Source: Vibrio maritimus
Lineage (GTDB): Bacteria > Pseudomonadota > Gammaproteobacteria > Enterobacterales > Vibrionaceae
NCBI RefSeq assembly: GCF_021441885.1
Contig: NZ_CP090439.1
Span: 868,001 to 932,000 of the forward strand
Reading direction: 5' to 3'
DNA: 64,000 bases
This document shows, piece after piece, positions 1-7,907 of the stretch. Position 1 is the first letter of the stretch. Every line of letters begins with the position of its first letter. The position numbers and the translations under genes are program-made. The notes below the pieces were generated by a model. The model was not told where the DNA came from. It was given only the letters and a program-made list of their open reading frames with translations, and made no database searches.

Positions 1-405
1 TGTAGCTACTTTGGCTATGGTACCGATGGCGACCAAGTCTGAACCGATACCATTAGTGTTCTCCCAACCGCGAATGTAATCGACAGAGAATCCGGCTTGC
101 TTGATTGCCGCGCTATCAACGTCCAGCACCTGAAAGTAGCGAAGACGAGTGTTGTTGTCTTTACTTCCGGTGCTGTTGGTTTTGGTCGCAAGGTTGTGCT
201 CGACCAGTCCCATGAAGGTGTTGTCTTCTGAGTATTGCCCTGCAAGACCCACCATCCCTTTTAGCATGCCCTGATTATCCACCGTACCAAAGACAAACGA
301 GTTTACTTGCGTTAAATCGCTTGGGTCAGGTTGTGTCGTTTCTGCTTGTGCAAAACTAACGTTGAATAGCGAAACAATCAGTATTGGCGTCCAACGTGTT
401 TTCAT
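1..405 (-). CDS. Secreted protein of unknown function, 3' end cut off by window edge
   Basis: The reverse strand is open from an ATG at 405 to base 1 (135 codons, no stop), so only the N-terminal part is present. It begins with a clear signal peptide (MKTRWTPILIVSLFNVSFAQ, cleavage probably after AQA), so the product is exported to the periplasm or outer membrane. The mature part is polar and rich in Asn, Thr and Gly. I do not recognise the family. Its ATG overlaps the stop codon of the upstream serine hydrolase gene in an ATGA arrangement, which implies co-transcription and translational coupling. A function linked to that hydrolase is inference only. Confidence 0.7.
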   Translation of the reverse strand, partial: MKTRWTPILIVSLFNVSFAQAETTQPDPSDLTQVNSFVFGTVDNQGMLKGMVGLAGQYSEDNTFMGLVEHNLATKTNSTGSKDNNTRLRYFQVLDVDSAAIKQAGFSVDYIRGWENTNGIGSDLVAIGTIAKVAT

Positions 406-1679
406 TGTGGCGGCTCCAGTGCATCGAGAATGCTTGGAACTAACTGATGGAATTGCATTGCCGCAAAGCGAGGCGTTTCTGCCATTGGGTAGGCACCGTT
501 GAGCGCAATCACCGAGTTGGTTTCTTTGTGCATCACACACATTTGCCCATTAACACCAACCATGGCTAGGATTCGGTGTTTACCAATCTCCAGTACGCGG
601 AATTGGTCTTTGTAGTAGCCTGAAGCGAGCACCGATTCTTTCCCTTTTTGCCACGCTCTGCGAACCTCTTTGTTGCCTTTCCATAGGTTTCTTACAAACT
701 CTGCAGGCAACACTTGCTCGCCTTTGTCATTTTTGCCGTCATTGAGGAACAGTAGACCAACGCGTGCAAGATCCTTGGTTGCCATATTCATACCGGTAGA
801 GCCCATCGCTAGCCCCTTTTTATCCGACATAAAGTGAGCATCGGCCGCGACACCCACTTTTTGTAGCAGGTCTTGCTCGAGGATGTTGGTAAAGGATTGA
901 CCAGTCGCGCGATCAACAATGAGACCCAGGAGCTCTGAGTTCACATCTTGATAGTCGTACTTCTCACCCATGGCATACGCTTGGCGCTCTTTAATCAGCG
1001 GGAAGAAGTCCAAGGTGCCATTTGGGTATGGTTCAGCAGCCTCTTCACCGTAATAGCCCTGTGCGTTAGATAAGCGAACATCCCAGTACTTCTCTTTCGT
1101 ACCCGGTGCGAGGATGACGGCTGTACGCATGTCTGACACTTCTTGAACGGTCGCGTTTTCAAAAGCAGATCCCTGAAGCTCTGGAACATACTTCACCGCG
1201 AAGTCATCCCAATTCAAGTGACCTCTTCCAACCGCAATGGCAGCCGCCATCGCCGTAAATGACTTAGAAACAGACATATCCAAATGAGGAGAAAACTCCG
1301 TCATGCCATTACCAAAGTGCTCATGAACAAGCTTACCATCTTTGAGAATCACCGCGTTGTGGTTTTGCATGCGGTTAAGCATGAAGTCTTTGGCCGACAT
1401 TTCGCCATCGTAGTCAGGCACCATAACGTTGGCTAGATCGAGAGGCTTGCCCTTAGGGAGTTCCAGGACATAGTCGCCTTTGTGTAAGGTATAACTGTGG
1501 GTGAACTTGTAGACGTGTGGCATTGCCGAGGCGATAAACTCGGGCGTTTCCCATGTTTCGCCCGTAATGCCATAAGCCTCAGCGGCAGCAATATAGTCTA
1601 AATCTGGTTCAGTAAATGTTACGGCATTAACGTTTAGTGAACCTAACGCCAGAACTGAAGCGAGGAGTGTTTTTTTCAT
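402..1679 (-). CDS. Exported serine hydrolase of the class C beta-lactamase family
   Basis: This is a protein of about 425 residues with a signal peptide (MKKTLLASVLALGSLNVNA). It has the serine beta-lactamase/esterase SxxK motif as SVSK (in the segment LDMSVSKSFTAMAAAIAVG). A YDYQDVNSELLG segment sits where the family usually has YxN, so the Asn appears to be replaced by Asp. No clear KTG is seen; a GVNGQ stretch lies near the C-terminus. It is probably a periplasmic esterase, amidase or D-aminopeptidase-like enzyme rather than an antibiotic-resistance beta-lactamase; the substrate is unknown. I chose the ATG at 1679 because GGGAAG is correctly spaced from it, whereas the ATG at 1685 directly abuts that motif. 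The stop overlaps the next gene (ATGA). Confidence 0.82.
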   Translation of the reverse strand: MKKTLLASVLALGSLNVNAVTFTEPDLDYIAAAEAYGITGETWETPEFIASAMPHVYKFTHSYTLHKGDYVLELPKGKPLDLANVMVPDYDGEMSAKDFMLNRMQNHNAVILKDGKLVHEHFGNGMTEFSPHLDMSVSKSFTAMAAAIAVGRGHLNWDDFAVKYVPELQGSAFENATVQEVSDMRTAVILAPGTKEKYWDVRLSNAQGYYGEEAAEPYPNGTLDFFPLIKERQAYAMGEKYDYQDVNSELLGLIVDRATGQSFTNILEQDLLQKVGVAADAHFMSDKKGLAMGSTGMNMATKDLARVGLLFLNDGKNDKGEQVLPAEFVRNLWKGNKEVRRAWQKGKESVLASGYYKDQFRVLEIGKHRILAMVGVNGQMCVMHKETNSVIALNGAYPMAETPRFAAMQFHQLVPSILDALEPPQ

Positions 1680-1815
1680 TGCCATCTTCCCAAATTAATT
1701 TTCGATTCGCCTCTGCTGAGGCACTTAGATGATTTTGGAAACACGGTAGTCTAGGGTGTGAATTGTGAGCAATACGAACGAAATTAGAAATGGGTAGAGA
1801 GGCATTCAGAATTAA

Positions 1816-1839
1816 GCGCGAGGTCACAAGCTCTCGCGC
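1816..1839 (-). terminator. Hairpin downstream of the C-S lyase gene
   Basis: GCGCGAG at 1816-1822 pairs with CTCGCGC at 1833-1839, between the aminotransferase gene ending at 1890 and the serine hydrolase starting at 1679. The minus-strand transcript continues with only a weak T-rich tail, so termination is plausible but not certain. Confidence 0.4.
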
Positions 1840-1889
1840 CTTTAGATCTATTTGTTGAGTTAAGTTGCTGCTACCAAGCGTTCAAAAGC

Positions 1890-3056
1890 TTAGCTCAGCA
1901 CCTTTTTGAGCTGCCACAATGAGTTTTGTATTTGCTCAAGTGGCGCTGCAAAGTTCATGCGATAGAAGTTTTCGTCCGGCTCTCCAAACCAAGTCCCCGG
2001 TGTTAATGCGAGCTTAGCCTCGTCTACCAGCACTGACTTTAATGCGTCAGAATCAAGATTCAGCCCGCTAAAGTTGAACCAAATTTGGTTGGTTCCCTCT
2101 GGATCGAATACAGTCACTTGAGGTAGTTGCTCACGCATGAAGGTCACAATCCAGTCGCGATTACGTTGGGTGTATTGGACGAAGTCATTGAACCAAGCTT
2201 CGCCGTATTCATAAGCTGCAATGGTCGCACGAGTAGTAAAGACGTTGCCATGATCGAGCGACATGGACGCCACCGTTGCTTTGATTTGATCTTTGAGCTC
2301 AGTATTAGCGCTGTAGATGTAGCCATTGGAGATACTATTTAGTCCAAAATTCTTTGCTGGCGAGCCAATAATCGTGATGGTGTTGTCATAGTCAAAAGAG
2401 GCAATACTCGTGAATGTATTTCCCTCGAATACGACGTCTGCGTGAACTTCATCACTGACAATAAGCGTTTGATGTTTTTCAGCAATTGCGACCAACTTTT
2501 CCAATTCGTCTGGTTTCCAAACGCGACCAACTGGGTTATGTGGGTTGCACAGAAGGATCATTTTTACATTGTTGTCACGCAGTTGACTCTCTAGCGCGTC
2601 AAAATCCATAACGTAGCGACCGTCAGCAACGCTGAGTTTATTACTTACAGCTTCTCTACCTGCAGATTCAATCAAGCGTCGGAACTGATGATAAACAGGA
2701 GTTTGAATGAGTACGCCGTCGCCTTTTTCCGTGAACTCTCGAATCAGAAGTGCGATCGCACTCAATACGCCCGGTACTTGCACGAACTGTTTGGGGTCAA
2801 GTGTTAGGCCGTGACGCTTTTGGTTCCAATTGGAAATAGCGCTGAATACCGTTTGTGAATCGAACTCATAAGAGTAGGTTTCACGGTTCACTAGTTCTTG
2901 CATTGCCTGAGTGATAGGCGAAGCAATCGGAAACTCCATATCGGCGATCCAATACGGTGTGACATCATCGGTGCCATAAATCTGCTTAAGCATGTTGCTG
3001 TCGTGTTTAATGAACTTGTTCGATGCTTCTCGGTTGTCAGGAGTGACTTTTAACAT
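1890..3056 (-). CDS. MalY/PatB-family PLP-dependent C-S lyase or aminotransferase
   Basis: This is a 388-residue fold-type I PLP enzyme of full family length. Typical segments are LCNPHNPVGRVW (substrate and PLP contact), VSDEVHADVVF (PLP-binding Asp) and IIGSPAKNFGLNS, which carries the Schiff-base lysine. These match the MalY/PatB group of class I/II aminotransferases, which mostly act as cystathionine beta-lyases or cysteine desulfhydrases in the cytoplasm. The active-site motif is SPAKNF rather than the commoner SPSKTF. The gene stands alone, with 146 bases to the upstream VOC gene and a candidate hairpin downstream. Whether it works in methionine biosynthesis or in sulfur compound degradation cannot be told from sequence. 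Confidence 0.85.
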   Translation of the reverse strand: MLKVTPDNREASNKFIKHDSNMLKQIYGTDDVTPYWIADMEFPIASPITQAMQELVNRETYSYEFDSQTVFSAISNWNQKRHGLTLDPKQFVQVPGVLSAIALLIREFTEKGDGVLIQTPVYHQFRRLIESAGREAVSNKLSVADGRYVMDFDALESQLRDNNVKMILLCNPHNPVGRVWKPDELEKLVAIAEKHQTLIVSDEVHADVVFEGNTFTSIASFDYDNTITIIGSPAKNFGLNSISNGYIYSANTELKDQIKATVASMSLDHGNVFTTRATIAAYEYGEAWFNDFVQYTQRNRDWIVTFMREQLPQVTVFDPEGTNQIWFNFSGLNLDSDALKSVLVDEAKLALTPGTWFGEPDENFYRMNFAAPLEQIQNSLWQLKKVLS

Positions 3057-3202
3057 AATAGGTCTCTAGTTTTGGTTCGTGTGTACCTATAAGACGAAGC
3101 AGGGTGAAAAAAGACGAAAAGTATTTTTATATTTCTGGAAATGTGAAAATTAAACGACAGTTTTCTTCAGTTGGGCATGTGAAATGCGCTGTCTACTGTG
3201 AG

Positions 3203-3622
3203 CTACAGCCTTTTTGCCATCGGGTGATCCGGATTCAATTGCAGCAAGTCCCAGAGGTTGCCATATAGGTCTTTAAACACAGCAACCCAACCGTAGTCCT
3301 GCTCTGATGGCTCGCGAACAAAATGGATACCGAAAGCACGCATGCGCTCGTAATCGCGCCAAAAATCGTCGGTATTGAGAAACAGGAACACGCGACCACC
3401 GGTTTGATTACCGATAAAGTCATGCTGTTCTGGTTTTGAAGCTTTGGCGAGCAAAATGGTAGCTCCTGTAGAGTTTGGCGGTGCTACCACCACCCAGCGC
3501 TTGTCTTGCTCGGGTTGGTAGGTGTCCTCTATCAGTTCAAACTGAAGTTTATTCACATAAAAATCAATGGCTTCATCGTAGTCTTTGACGACCAGAGCAA
3601 TGTGAGCGATGCCTTGTTTCAT
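3203..3622 (-). CDS. VOC (glyoxalase/bleomycin resistance) superfamily protein
   Basis: This 139-residue protein has the paired beta-alpha-beta-beta-beta units of the vicinal oxygen chelate fold. It opens with GIAHIALVVKDYDEAIDFYVNKLQFELIEDT and ends with FVREPSEQDYGWVAVFKDLYGNLWDLLQL, where the metal-ligand positions His (IAHIAL) and the late acidic residue (LYGNLWDLLQ) usually lie. Length is normal for single-domain VOC proteins. The reaction is not predictable; the superfamily includes lyases, dioxygenases and resistance proteins. It has its own upstream gap of about 145 bases and is divergent from the small gene at 3767. Confidence 0.8.
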   Translation of the reverse strand: MKQGIAHIALVVKDYDEAIDFYVNKLQFELIEDTYQPEQDKRWVVVAPPNSTGATILLAKASKPEQHDFIGNQTGGRVFLFLNTDDFWRDYERMRAFGIHFVREPSEQDYGWVAVFKDLYGNLWDLLQLNPDHPMAKRL

Positions 3623-3766
3623 TGGTTTACCTTTGTGAACTCGTTGGGAGCGGTAAAAGTACCGTACAGGTTGTAGTCAAAGTCAGTCAATGGCGAAGCA
3701 TGGTAAACGAGCTAAAATAACCCTGATACAACCTCTACGACAGCACACAAAACAGGATTGAGATCT

Positions 3767-4003
3767 ATGGAAAAAAGCGAGAAAGAGCGGGTAAAAGAGC
3801 TGCTTATTGCCACTAAGTACGGTGTGTCTGCCTCTGAGATGCCTATCATCATTCAAGTGCCGCAGGAGAGAGGGTTAGCCATCATCAAACAACTCATTGC
3901 TGAGGGTGAGGATGTACACGCGTTAGGCGAAGGGGAAAATCCGGAGGAGCTGGTGCTGTACTCTATAGGTAGCATTGATGACAGTATTGCTCAGTATGAG
4001 TAG
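3767..4003 (+). CDS. Small conserved cytoplasmic protein, function unknown
   Basis: This is a 78-residue acidic protein (MEKSEKERVKELLIATKYGV...) without signal peptide or membrane segment. The N-terminal half is predicted helical. I do not recognise a family. AGGA at 3754-3757 is well placed for the ATG at 3767 and too close for an in-frame TTG at 3758, which decides the start. It is divergent from the VOC gene and convergent with the XRE-cupin regulator. The frame is intact and has a good ribosome binding site, so it is probably a real gene. Confidence 0.65.
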   Translation: MEKSEKERVKELLIATKYGVSASEMPIIIQVPQERGLAIIKQLIAEGEDVHALGEGENPEELVLYSIGSIDDSIAQYE

Positions 4004-4024
4004 GCAGTACTATGACTGCCTTTA

Positions 4025-4564
4025 TTATCTAGGGTAACTCACGATATTGTGGAATACCGCGTCTTCTGATACCGCTTCATAGCCATGCGGCTGGTCACTG
4101 TAAAAACGCAAACTTTCACCGGCATTGAGTAAGTGCCACTCTTGGTCAAAGAATATCTGCACTTGGCCACTTATCACATGCACATGCTCAATCACTCCCA
4201 CGCTGTGTGGACTAGACATTTGCTGATGATGTCCTGACAACGTGATCTCAAAGACCTCGATACCAGTGTCTTCTTGAAAAGGAAATAACGGTTTTACCTT
4301 CATTCGTGGATCGTCAGGAAACAGGCGTTCGGGAGTTTGCAAGCTGGGTTCGTTGGCAAAAAACGCCGAGAATGAGGTTTCAAGTCCGCTGGCGATCTTC
4401 CACAAAGTAGCGATCGTCGGGCTCGATTCTTCTCGCTCTATTTGCCCAAGCATGGCTTTGGATACGCCAGTGAGTTTGGATGTCGCATCTAGGCTTAACT
4501 TCTTTTTCTTTCGTTCTGATTTTAGATACTGGGCGATCTCAGACCTAAATTTGGAGTCTTGCAT
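4025..4564 (-). CDS. sutR: XRE-family regulator with C-terminal cupin domain (SutR/YdcN-like)
   Basis: This 179-residue protein has an N-terminal helix-turn-helix (about residues 8-62; LSLDATSKLTGVSKAMLGQI is the recognition region) and a C-terminal cupin beta-barrel (about 105-178; HVHVISGQVQIFF and LNAGESLRFYSDQPHGYEA). Length and layout match E. coli SutR (YdcN), a regulator of sulfur utilisation, whose gene likewise sits divergently beside ydcO. The same pair is present here. Two near-identical 18-bp palindromes lie in the divergent promoter, the first ending 16 bases before this start codon, so autoregulation is likely. The cupin ligand is unknown. The name rests on domain architecture plus conserved neighbourhood. 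Confidence 0.8.
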   Translation of the reverse strand: MQDSKFRSEIAQYLKSERKKKKLSLDATSKLTGVSKAMLGQIEREESSPTIATLWKIASGLETSFSAFFANEPSLQTPERLFPDDPRMKVKPLFPFQEDTGIEVFEITLSGHHQQMSSPHSVGVIEHVHVISGQVQIFFDQEWHLLNAGESLRFYSDQPHGYEAVSEDAVFHNIVSYPR

Positions 4565-4579
4565 TGGCTCTGTTCCTGT

Positions 4580-4597
4580 TGTGCGTTATAGCGCACA
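4580..4597. promoter_or_regulatory. Operator palindrome 1 of the sutR-ydcO divergent promoter
   Basis: TGTGCGTTATAGCGCACA is an 18-base nearly perfect palindrome with 6-bp outer arms (TGTGCG/CGCACA). It lies 16 bases upstream of the sutR start codon. Binding by the XRE-cupin regulator is inferred from position and duplication. Confidence 0.7.
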
Positions 4598-4612
4598 GTG
4601 CTATCTTTGTTT

Positions 4613-4630
4613 TGTGCGTTATTACGCACA
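4613..4630. promoter_or_regulatory. Operator palindrome 2 of the sutR-ydcO divergent promoter
   Basis: TGTGCGTTATTACGCACA repeats palindrome 1 with only two changed bases, exactly 33 bp further on (about three helical turns). It lies 30 bases upstream of the ydcO start. The same-face spacing suggests cooperative binding by dimers. Confidence 0.7.
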
Positions 4631-4660
4631 GATGGAGTTACTATACAGAAAGGGATGACA

Positions 4661-5833
4661 ATGAGCCAAAATATTTCCACGTTGCACCACATCACAGCGG
4701 GCTTTACGGCGGTGCTCGTCGGTTATACCAGTTCGGTGGTGATTATATTGCAAGCCGCGACGGCAGCAGGGGCGTCTCCCGCGCAAATAGAGAGTTGGTT
4801 GCTCGCGCTTGGTGTAACGATGGGAGTCACGTCGATAGGCTTCTCATGGTATTACAAAATGCCTATTTTGACCGCGTGGTCGACGCCGGGTGCTGCGATA
4901 CTGGTAAGCTCAGCCGCGGAATACGACATGTCAGCTTTGATAGGTGCCTTTGTTGTGTCTGGTCTAATGATTGTTATCACTGGTCTTGTCTCTCCGCTTG
5001 CTCGAGCGTTGCAACGTATTCCAACCCCTCTTGCGACCGCGATGTTAGGTGCGATTTTGTTGCCATTTTGTGTTCGCGCATTTGAGCCTGCAATGACGAC
5101 ACCCTATGCGTTTTTATGGATGTTTCTCACCTTTATCGCCAGTAAGCGCTTTGTGCCTAAGTACACGATGTTGCTGCTGCTTGTTGTTGGATGCGCTTTG
5201 GCGTTTTCTGCTGATAGTGAATCGTTCTCAAACCCAGAGCTATCAATTGCCCAAGCGAGCTGGGTGACGCCCATGTTTGATTGGTCAGCAATGCTCAATA
5301 TTTCCTTGCCGCTTTATATTGTAACCATGTTGTCTCAAAACCTTCCGGGTGTGGCGATGATGAAAAGCTATCAATATGAGACACCCGTGAAGCCAGTACT
5401 CGTGGGGACGGGTCTTGCAAACGTGCTATCCGCACCCTTTGGCGGTTTTAGTGTCAATTTAGCGGCGATATCGGCGGCGATTTGCATGAATGACGATGTA
5501 GACAGTGACAAGACCAAGCGATACAAAGCCGTGATTTGGGCTGGAGTGTTCTATCTCATTGCTGGGCTATTAGCATCCGTCGTGGTGTCGATGTTTTTAG
5601 CCTTTCCAAAGGAAATCACTCATATGCTTGCTGGCTTTGCGCTGCTTGGAACCCTGATGATGTGCCTGCAAAGTGCGTTTGATTCGCCAGATTACCGGGA
5701 GCCAGCTCTGTTGGTGCTGGTGGTGACGCTATCGGGTGTGACGATTTTAGGTATTAATGCGACCTTGTGGGGGCTGATTGTCGGCTGGGGTTATGCGTCA
5801 TTGTTCTCTGATAATAAGATAAAAGGCCACTAA
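4661..5833 (+). CDS. ydcO: BenE/YdcO-family inner-membrane transporter
   Basis: This 390-residue polytopic membrane protein has about 11-12 hydrophobic helices and family-typical segments such as FTAVLVGYTSSVVII near the N-terminus, ILTAWSTPGAAIL, and PFGGFSVNLAAISAAICM in the second half. It belongs to the BenE benzoate/H+ symporter family. The divergent XRE-cupin regulator makes it the counterpart of E. coli YdcO, whose substrate is not established; no benzoate catabolic gene is nearby. AAAGGG upstream is better spaced for the ATG at 4661 than for the one at 4655. The stop codon forms the loop of the downstream terminator. Confidence 0.82.
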   Translation: MSQNISTLHHITAGFTAVLVGYTSSVVIILQAATAAGASPAQIESWLLALGVTMGVTSIGFSWYYKMPILTAWSTPGAAILVSSAAEYDMSALIGAFVVSGLMIVITGLVSPLARALQRIPTPLATAMLGAILLPFCVRAFEPAMTTPYAFLWMFLTFIASKRFVPKYTMLLLLVVGCALAFSADSESFSNPELSIAQASWVTPMFDWSAMLNISLPLYIVTMLSQNLPGVAMMKSYQYETPVKPVLVGTGLANVLSAPFGGFSVNLAAISAAICMNDDVDSDKTKRYKAVIWAGVFYLIAGLLASVVVSMFLAFPKEITHMLAGFALLGTLMMCLQSAFDSPDYREPALLVLVVTLSGVTILGINATLWGLIVGWGYASLFSDNKIKGH

Positions 5834-5842
5834 GTGGCCTTT
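5822..5842. terminator. Terminator spanning the ydcO stop codon, between convergent genes
   Basis: AAAGGCCAC (5822-5830) pairs perfectly with GTGGCCTTT (5834-5842). The 3-base loop TAA is the stop codon of ydcO. The stem is flanked by A and T runs, so it can serve both ydcO and the convergent gatY. Confidence 0.75.
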
Positions 5843-5888
5843 ATATCAGGAGCAGCTATCGGGGGACTGCTTTGCTCATATGTGGAAA

Positions 5889-6746
5889 CTAGAGTCTACC
5901 TTGGCTTCGGCACATCATGATTTTGTCTTCTACCACTTTCGCCATGGCAGACTTTGGTAGCTCGTTATAAACGCGAGGGTCATTTACACCAGGCTGCTCT
6001 TTTAAAACCACCTTGAGTGCATCCGAGTAGGCGATTTTAAGCTCTGTCGCCACGTTTACTTTTGCGATACCTAAATCGATGCAGCGTTGTACATCACGAC
6101 TGGCAACACCTGACGCTCCGTGAAGAACTAGTGGGATATCAATCATCGAAGCAATCTTCTCTAGGCGTTCAAAGTCCAGTTTCGGCTCTTCTTTATACAT
6201 GCCATGGGCGGTACCGATGGCAATCGCAAGTGAGTCGACGTCGGTTTGCTCTACGAGAAGCTTGGCATCTTCAGGGTGTGTATATGGGTCATTCACAGAC
6301 TCAACGATAAGGTCGTCTTCTTGACCAACAAGCTGACCAATTTCTGCCTCAACAGAGCAGCCATAAGCATGACAGATTTGTACGGCTTCACGTGTAAGTG
6401 CGATGTTTTCTTGCAGAGGCAGAGCACTTCCATCAATCATGGCTGAGCGAATACCGAGTCTTACCTTTTCGCGAATGTCGTTAAGATCATGGTGGTGGTC
6501 AAGGTGCACCACGACTTGCATGTTGCGCTCTCTTGCTGCGGCATTCACCATGTGCAGAAGTTCGCGTGAGCCGCCGTAGCCATAGGTGCCAGGTGTGCCC
6601 GCAAGAATAACCGGTGATTCCAGCGACTTGGCGGTATCTAAAATTACCTGTACTGTCTCTAGGTTATGGAAGTTAAACGCTGGGATCGCATAGCCATCGC
6701 GTCGTGCTTGTCGTAACCAGTAATTGCTATTGATAATGTTATTCAT
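5889..6746 (-). CDS. gatY: D-tagatose-1,6-bisphosphate aldolase, catalytic subunit GatY
   Basis: This is a class II zinc-dependent aldolase of 285 residues (E. coli GatY is about the same size). It cleaves tagatose-1,6-bisphosphate to glycerone phosphate and glyceraldehyde-3-phosphate, the last step of galactitol breakdown. Visible motifs are HLDHHHD at 81-87 (catalytic Asp83, zinc ligand His84), GTAHGMY and LHGASG (further zinc ligand and phosphate binding). I chose the ATG at 6746, which starts MNNIINSNYWLRQ and overlaps the gatD stop by 8 bases. A longer in-frame extension would lie inside gatD and lacks homology. It is the last gene of the minus-strand gat operon. The stabilising partner GatZ is encoded divergently at 10304. 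Confidence 0.9.
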   Translation of the reverse strand: MNNIINSNYWLRQARRDGYAIPAFNFHNLETVQVILDTAKSLESPVILAGTPGTYGYGGSRELLHMVNAAARERNMQVVVHLDHHHDLNDIREKVRLGIRSAMIDGSALPLQENIALTREAVQICHAYGCSVEAEIGQLVGQEDDLIVESVNDPYTHPEDAKLLVEQTDVDSLAIAIGTAHGMYKEEPKLDFERLEKIASMIDIPLVLHGASGVASRDVQRCIDLGIAKVNVATELKIAYSDALKVVLKEQPGVNDPRVYNELPKSAMAKVVEDKIMMCRSQGRL

Positions 6747-7800
6747 CTTCTTGACCCCAGCTAAGTAAAATTTTGCCTGACATTGGTTGTGTTGGTAGTT
6801 GTGAAACGCGTGTGATGTACATATCCGGTTCGTAGATGCCATCAAGTAGTGCTTTGGTGTTGACCTTGCCCTCGGAGAACAATTGGCAAGCGATCTCCCA
6901 CTCTTCGCCCGGGTATGGGTAGGAGTAGTTCATCCAGCTGCCGGCAATCGATAGCTCTTTGCGAAGTACTTTTTCGTAGTCTTTGTAAGCGATATTGAAA
7001 TCTTTATGTATGGTGCCCACCAGATAGATGCTCGCGCGAGGTCCAGCAATATTTAGGCTGAGCATAAAGGTCTCCGGTACGCCAGCGAGCTCAATAATCA
7101 TCTGGTGTTGAGTCGATGAAGAGAGCTCAGAGAACTCCGCCATTTGCTCGCTATTAAGGGAGTTAACGGTACGGTCAGAACCTAATTGGCGTGCTGTCTC
7201 GAGCTTGTCATCACAGATGTCAATGGTGGTCACTGAGGCCGCACCTAAGGCTTTTGCAACTTGCAGAGTCAGTAGACCAATCGTGCCTGCGCCAATAATG
7301 ATCACATGCTTATCTTTGCATCCGCCAGCCATGACGATGGGATGAAGGCCAACCGTAATTGGTTCAAAAAATGCGCCTTCAACCAAGGAAACGGTGTTTG
7401 GTAGTTTAAAACAGCATTTTTGTGGAATCGCGACGTAATGTGCATTACCACCTTGGCGACGTGAGCCAATGAAAGAGTAGTGCTTACAAAGGGAGTACAA
7501 CCCTTGCTCACAGACATCGCACTCTTGGCAAGGGACGAGTGGTGCACAGCAAACACTGTCCCCTTGAGTATATTTTTCAACGTCTTGGCCAACAGCAACG
7601 ACTTTGCCGGAGAACTCATGGCCGAGCGTGATAGGGTAGAAGTGTGCGCCTTTATCGAACACTCGAGGTACATCTGAGCCACAAAGACCTGAGTAGTACA
7701 CCTCGACCAACACTTCGTCTGCGCCTAGTTCTGGCATGTCGTAGGCTGTCAGTTGGAGTACTTGGTTCTCCACGACTTCGACATGATGATTCATATTCAT
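6739..7800 (-). CDS. gatD: Galactitol-1-phosphate 5-dehydrogenase
   Basis: This 353-residue zinc-containing medium-chain dehydrogenase oxidises galactitol-1-phosphate to tagatose-6-phosphate with NAD. The catalytic zinc ligands are visible as Cys40 (GLCGSD) and His61-Glu62 (GHEFSG). The four-cysteine structural zinc site is Cys91, 94, 97 and 105 (PCQECDVCEQGLYSLC). The NAD-binding Rossmann motif is IIGAGTIGLL. I chose the ATG at 7800 because GGGT lies 8 bases upstream; an in-frame ATG at 7794 is an alternative. It lies between gatC and gatY and overlaps gatY by 8 bases. The PTS and aldolase context supports GatD over other sugar-alcohol dehydrogenases. Confidence 0.88.
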   Translation of the reverse strand: MNMNHHVEVVENQVLQLTAYDMPELGADEVLVEVYYSGLCGSDVPRVFDKGAHFYPITLGHEFSGKVVAVGQDVEKYTQGDSVCCAPLVPCQECDVCEQGLYSLCKHYSFIGSRRQGGNAHYVAIPQKCCFKLPNTVSLVEGAFFEPITVGLHPIVMAGGCKDKHVIIIGAGTIGLLTLQVAKALGAASVTTIDICDDKLETARQLGSDRTVNSLNSEQMAEFSELSSSTQHQMIIELAGVPETFMLSLNIAGPRASIYLVGTIHKDFNIAYKDYEKVLRKELSIAGSWMNYSYPYPGEEWEIACQLFSEGKVNTKALLDGIYEPDMYITRVSQLPTQPMSGKILLSWGQEDE

Positions 7801-7877
7801 AGTTTTTACCCGCAACGACACCCACATCAAAAAATGTGTAGGTCTTACTTAACGTATTAAATTTGAAAGAGTGAAGG

Positions 7878-7899
7878 GCTGGCAGGTTGCCCTGCCAGC
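7878..7899 (-). terminator. Intercistronic hairpin between gatC and gatD
   Basis: GCTGGCAGG (7878-7886) pairs perfectly with CCTGCCAGC (7891-7899) around a 4-base loop, directly after the gatC stop. There is no long T-run on the minus strand, so it is probably a partial terminator or RNA-stabilising element that sets the PTS genes and gatDY to different levels. Confidence 0.55.
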
Positions 7900-7907
7900 G
7901 AATTGGA

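Noticed and set aside
402..1679. Antibiotic-resistance class C beta-lactamase
   Set aside because: Only SxxK is clearly kept; YxN reads YQD and no KTG is seen, so resistance should not be claimed.
4564..5085. Plus-strand open frame of 173 codons overlapping ydcO
   Set aside because: It lies in another frame of the well-supported transporter gene and resembles no protein.
6747..6845. N-terminal extension of GatY to 6845
   Set aside because: It lies within gatD, and the shorter start gives the normal family length and coupling.
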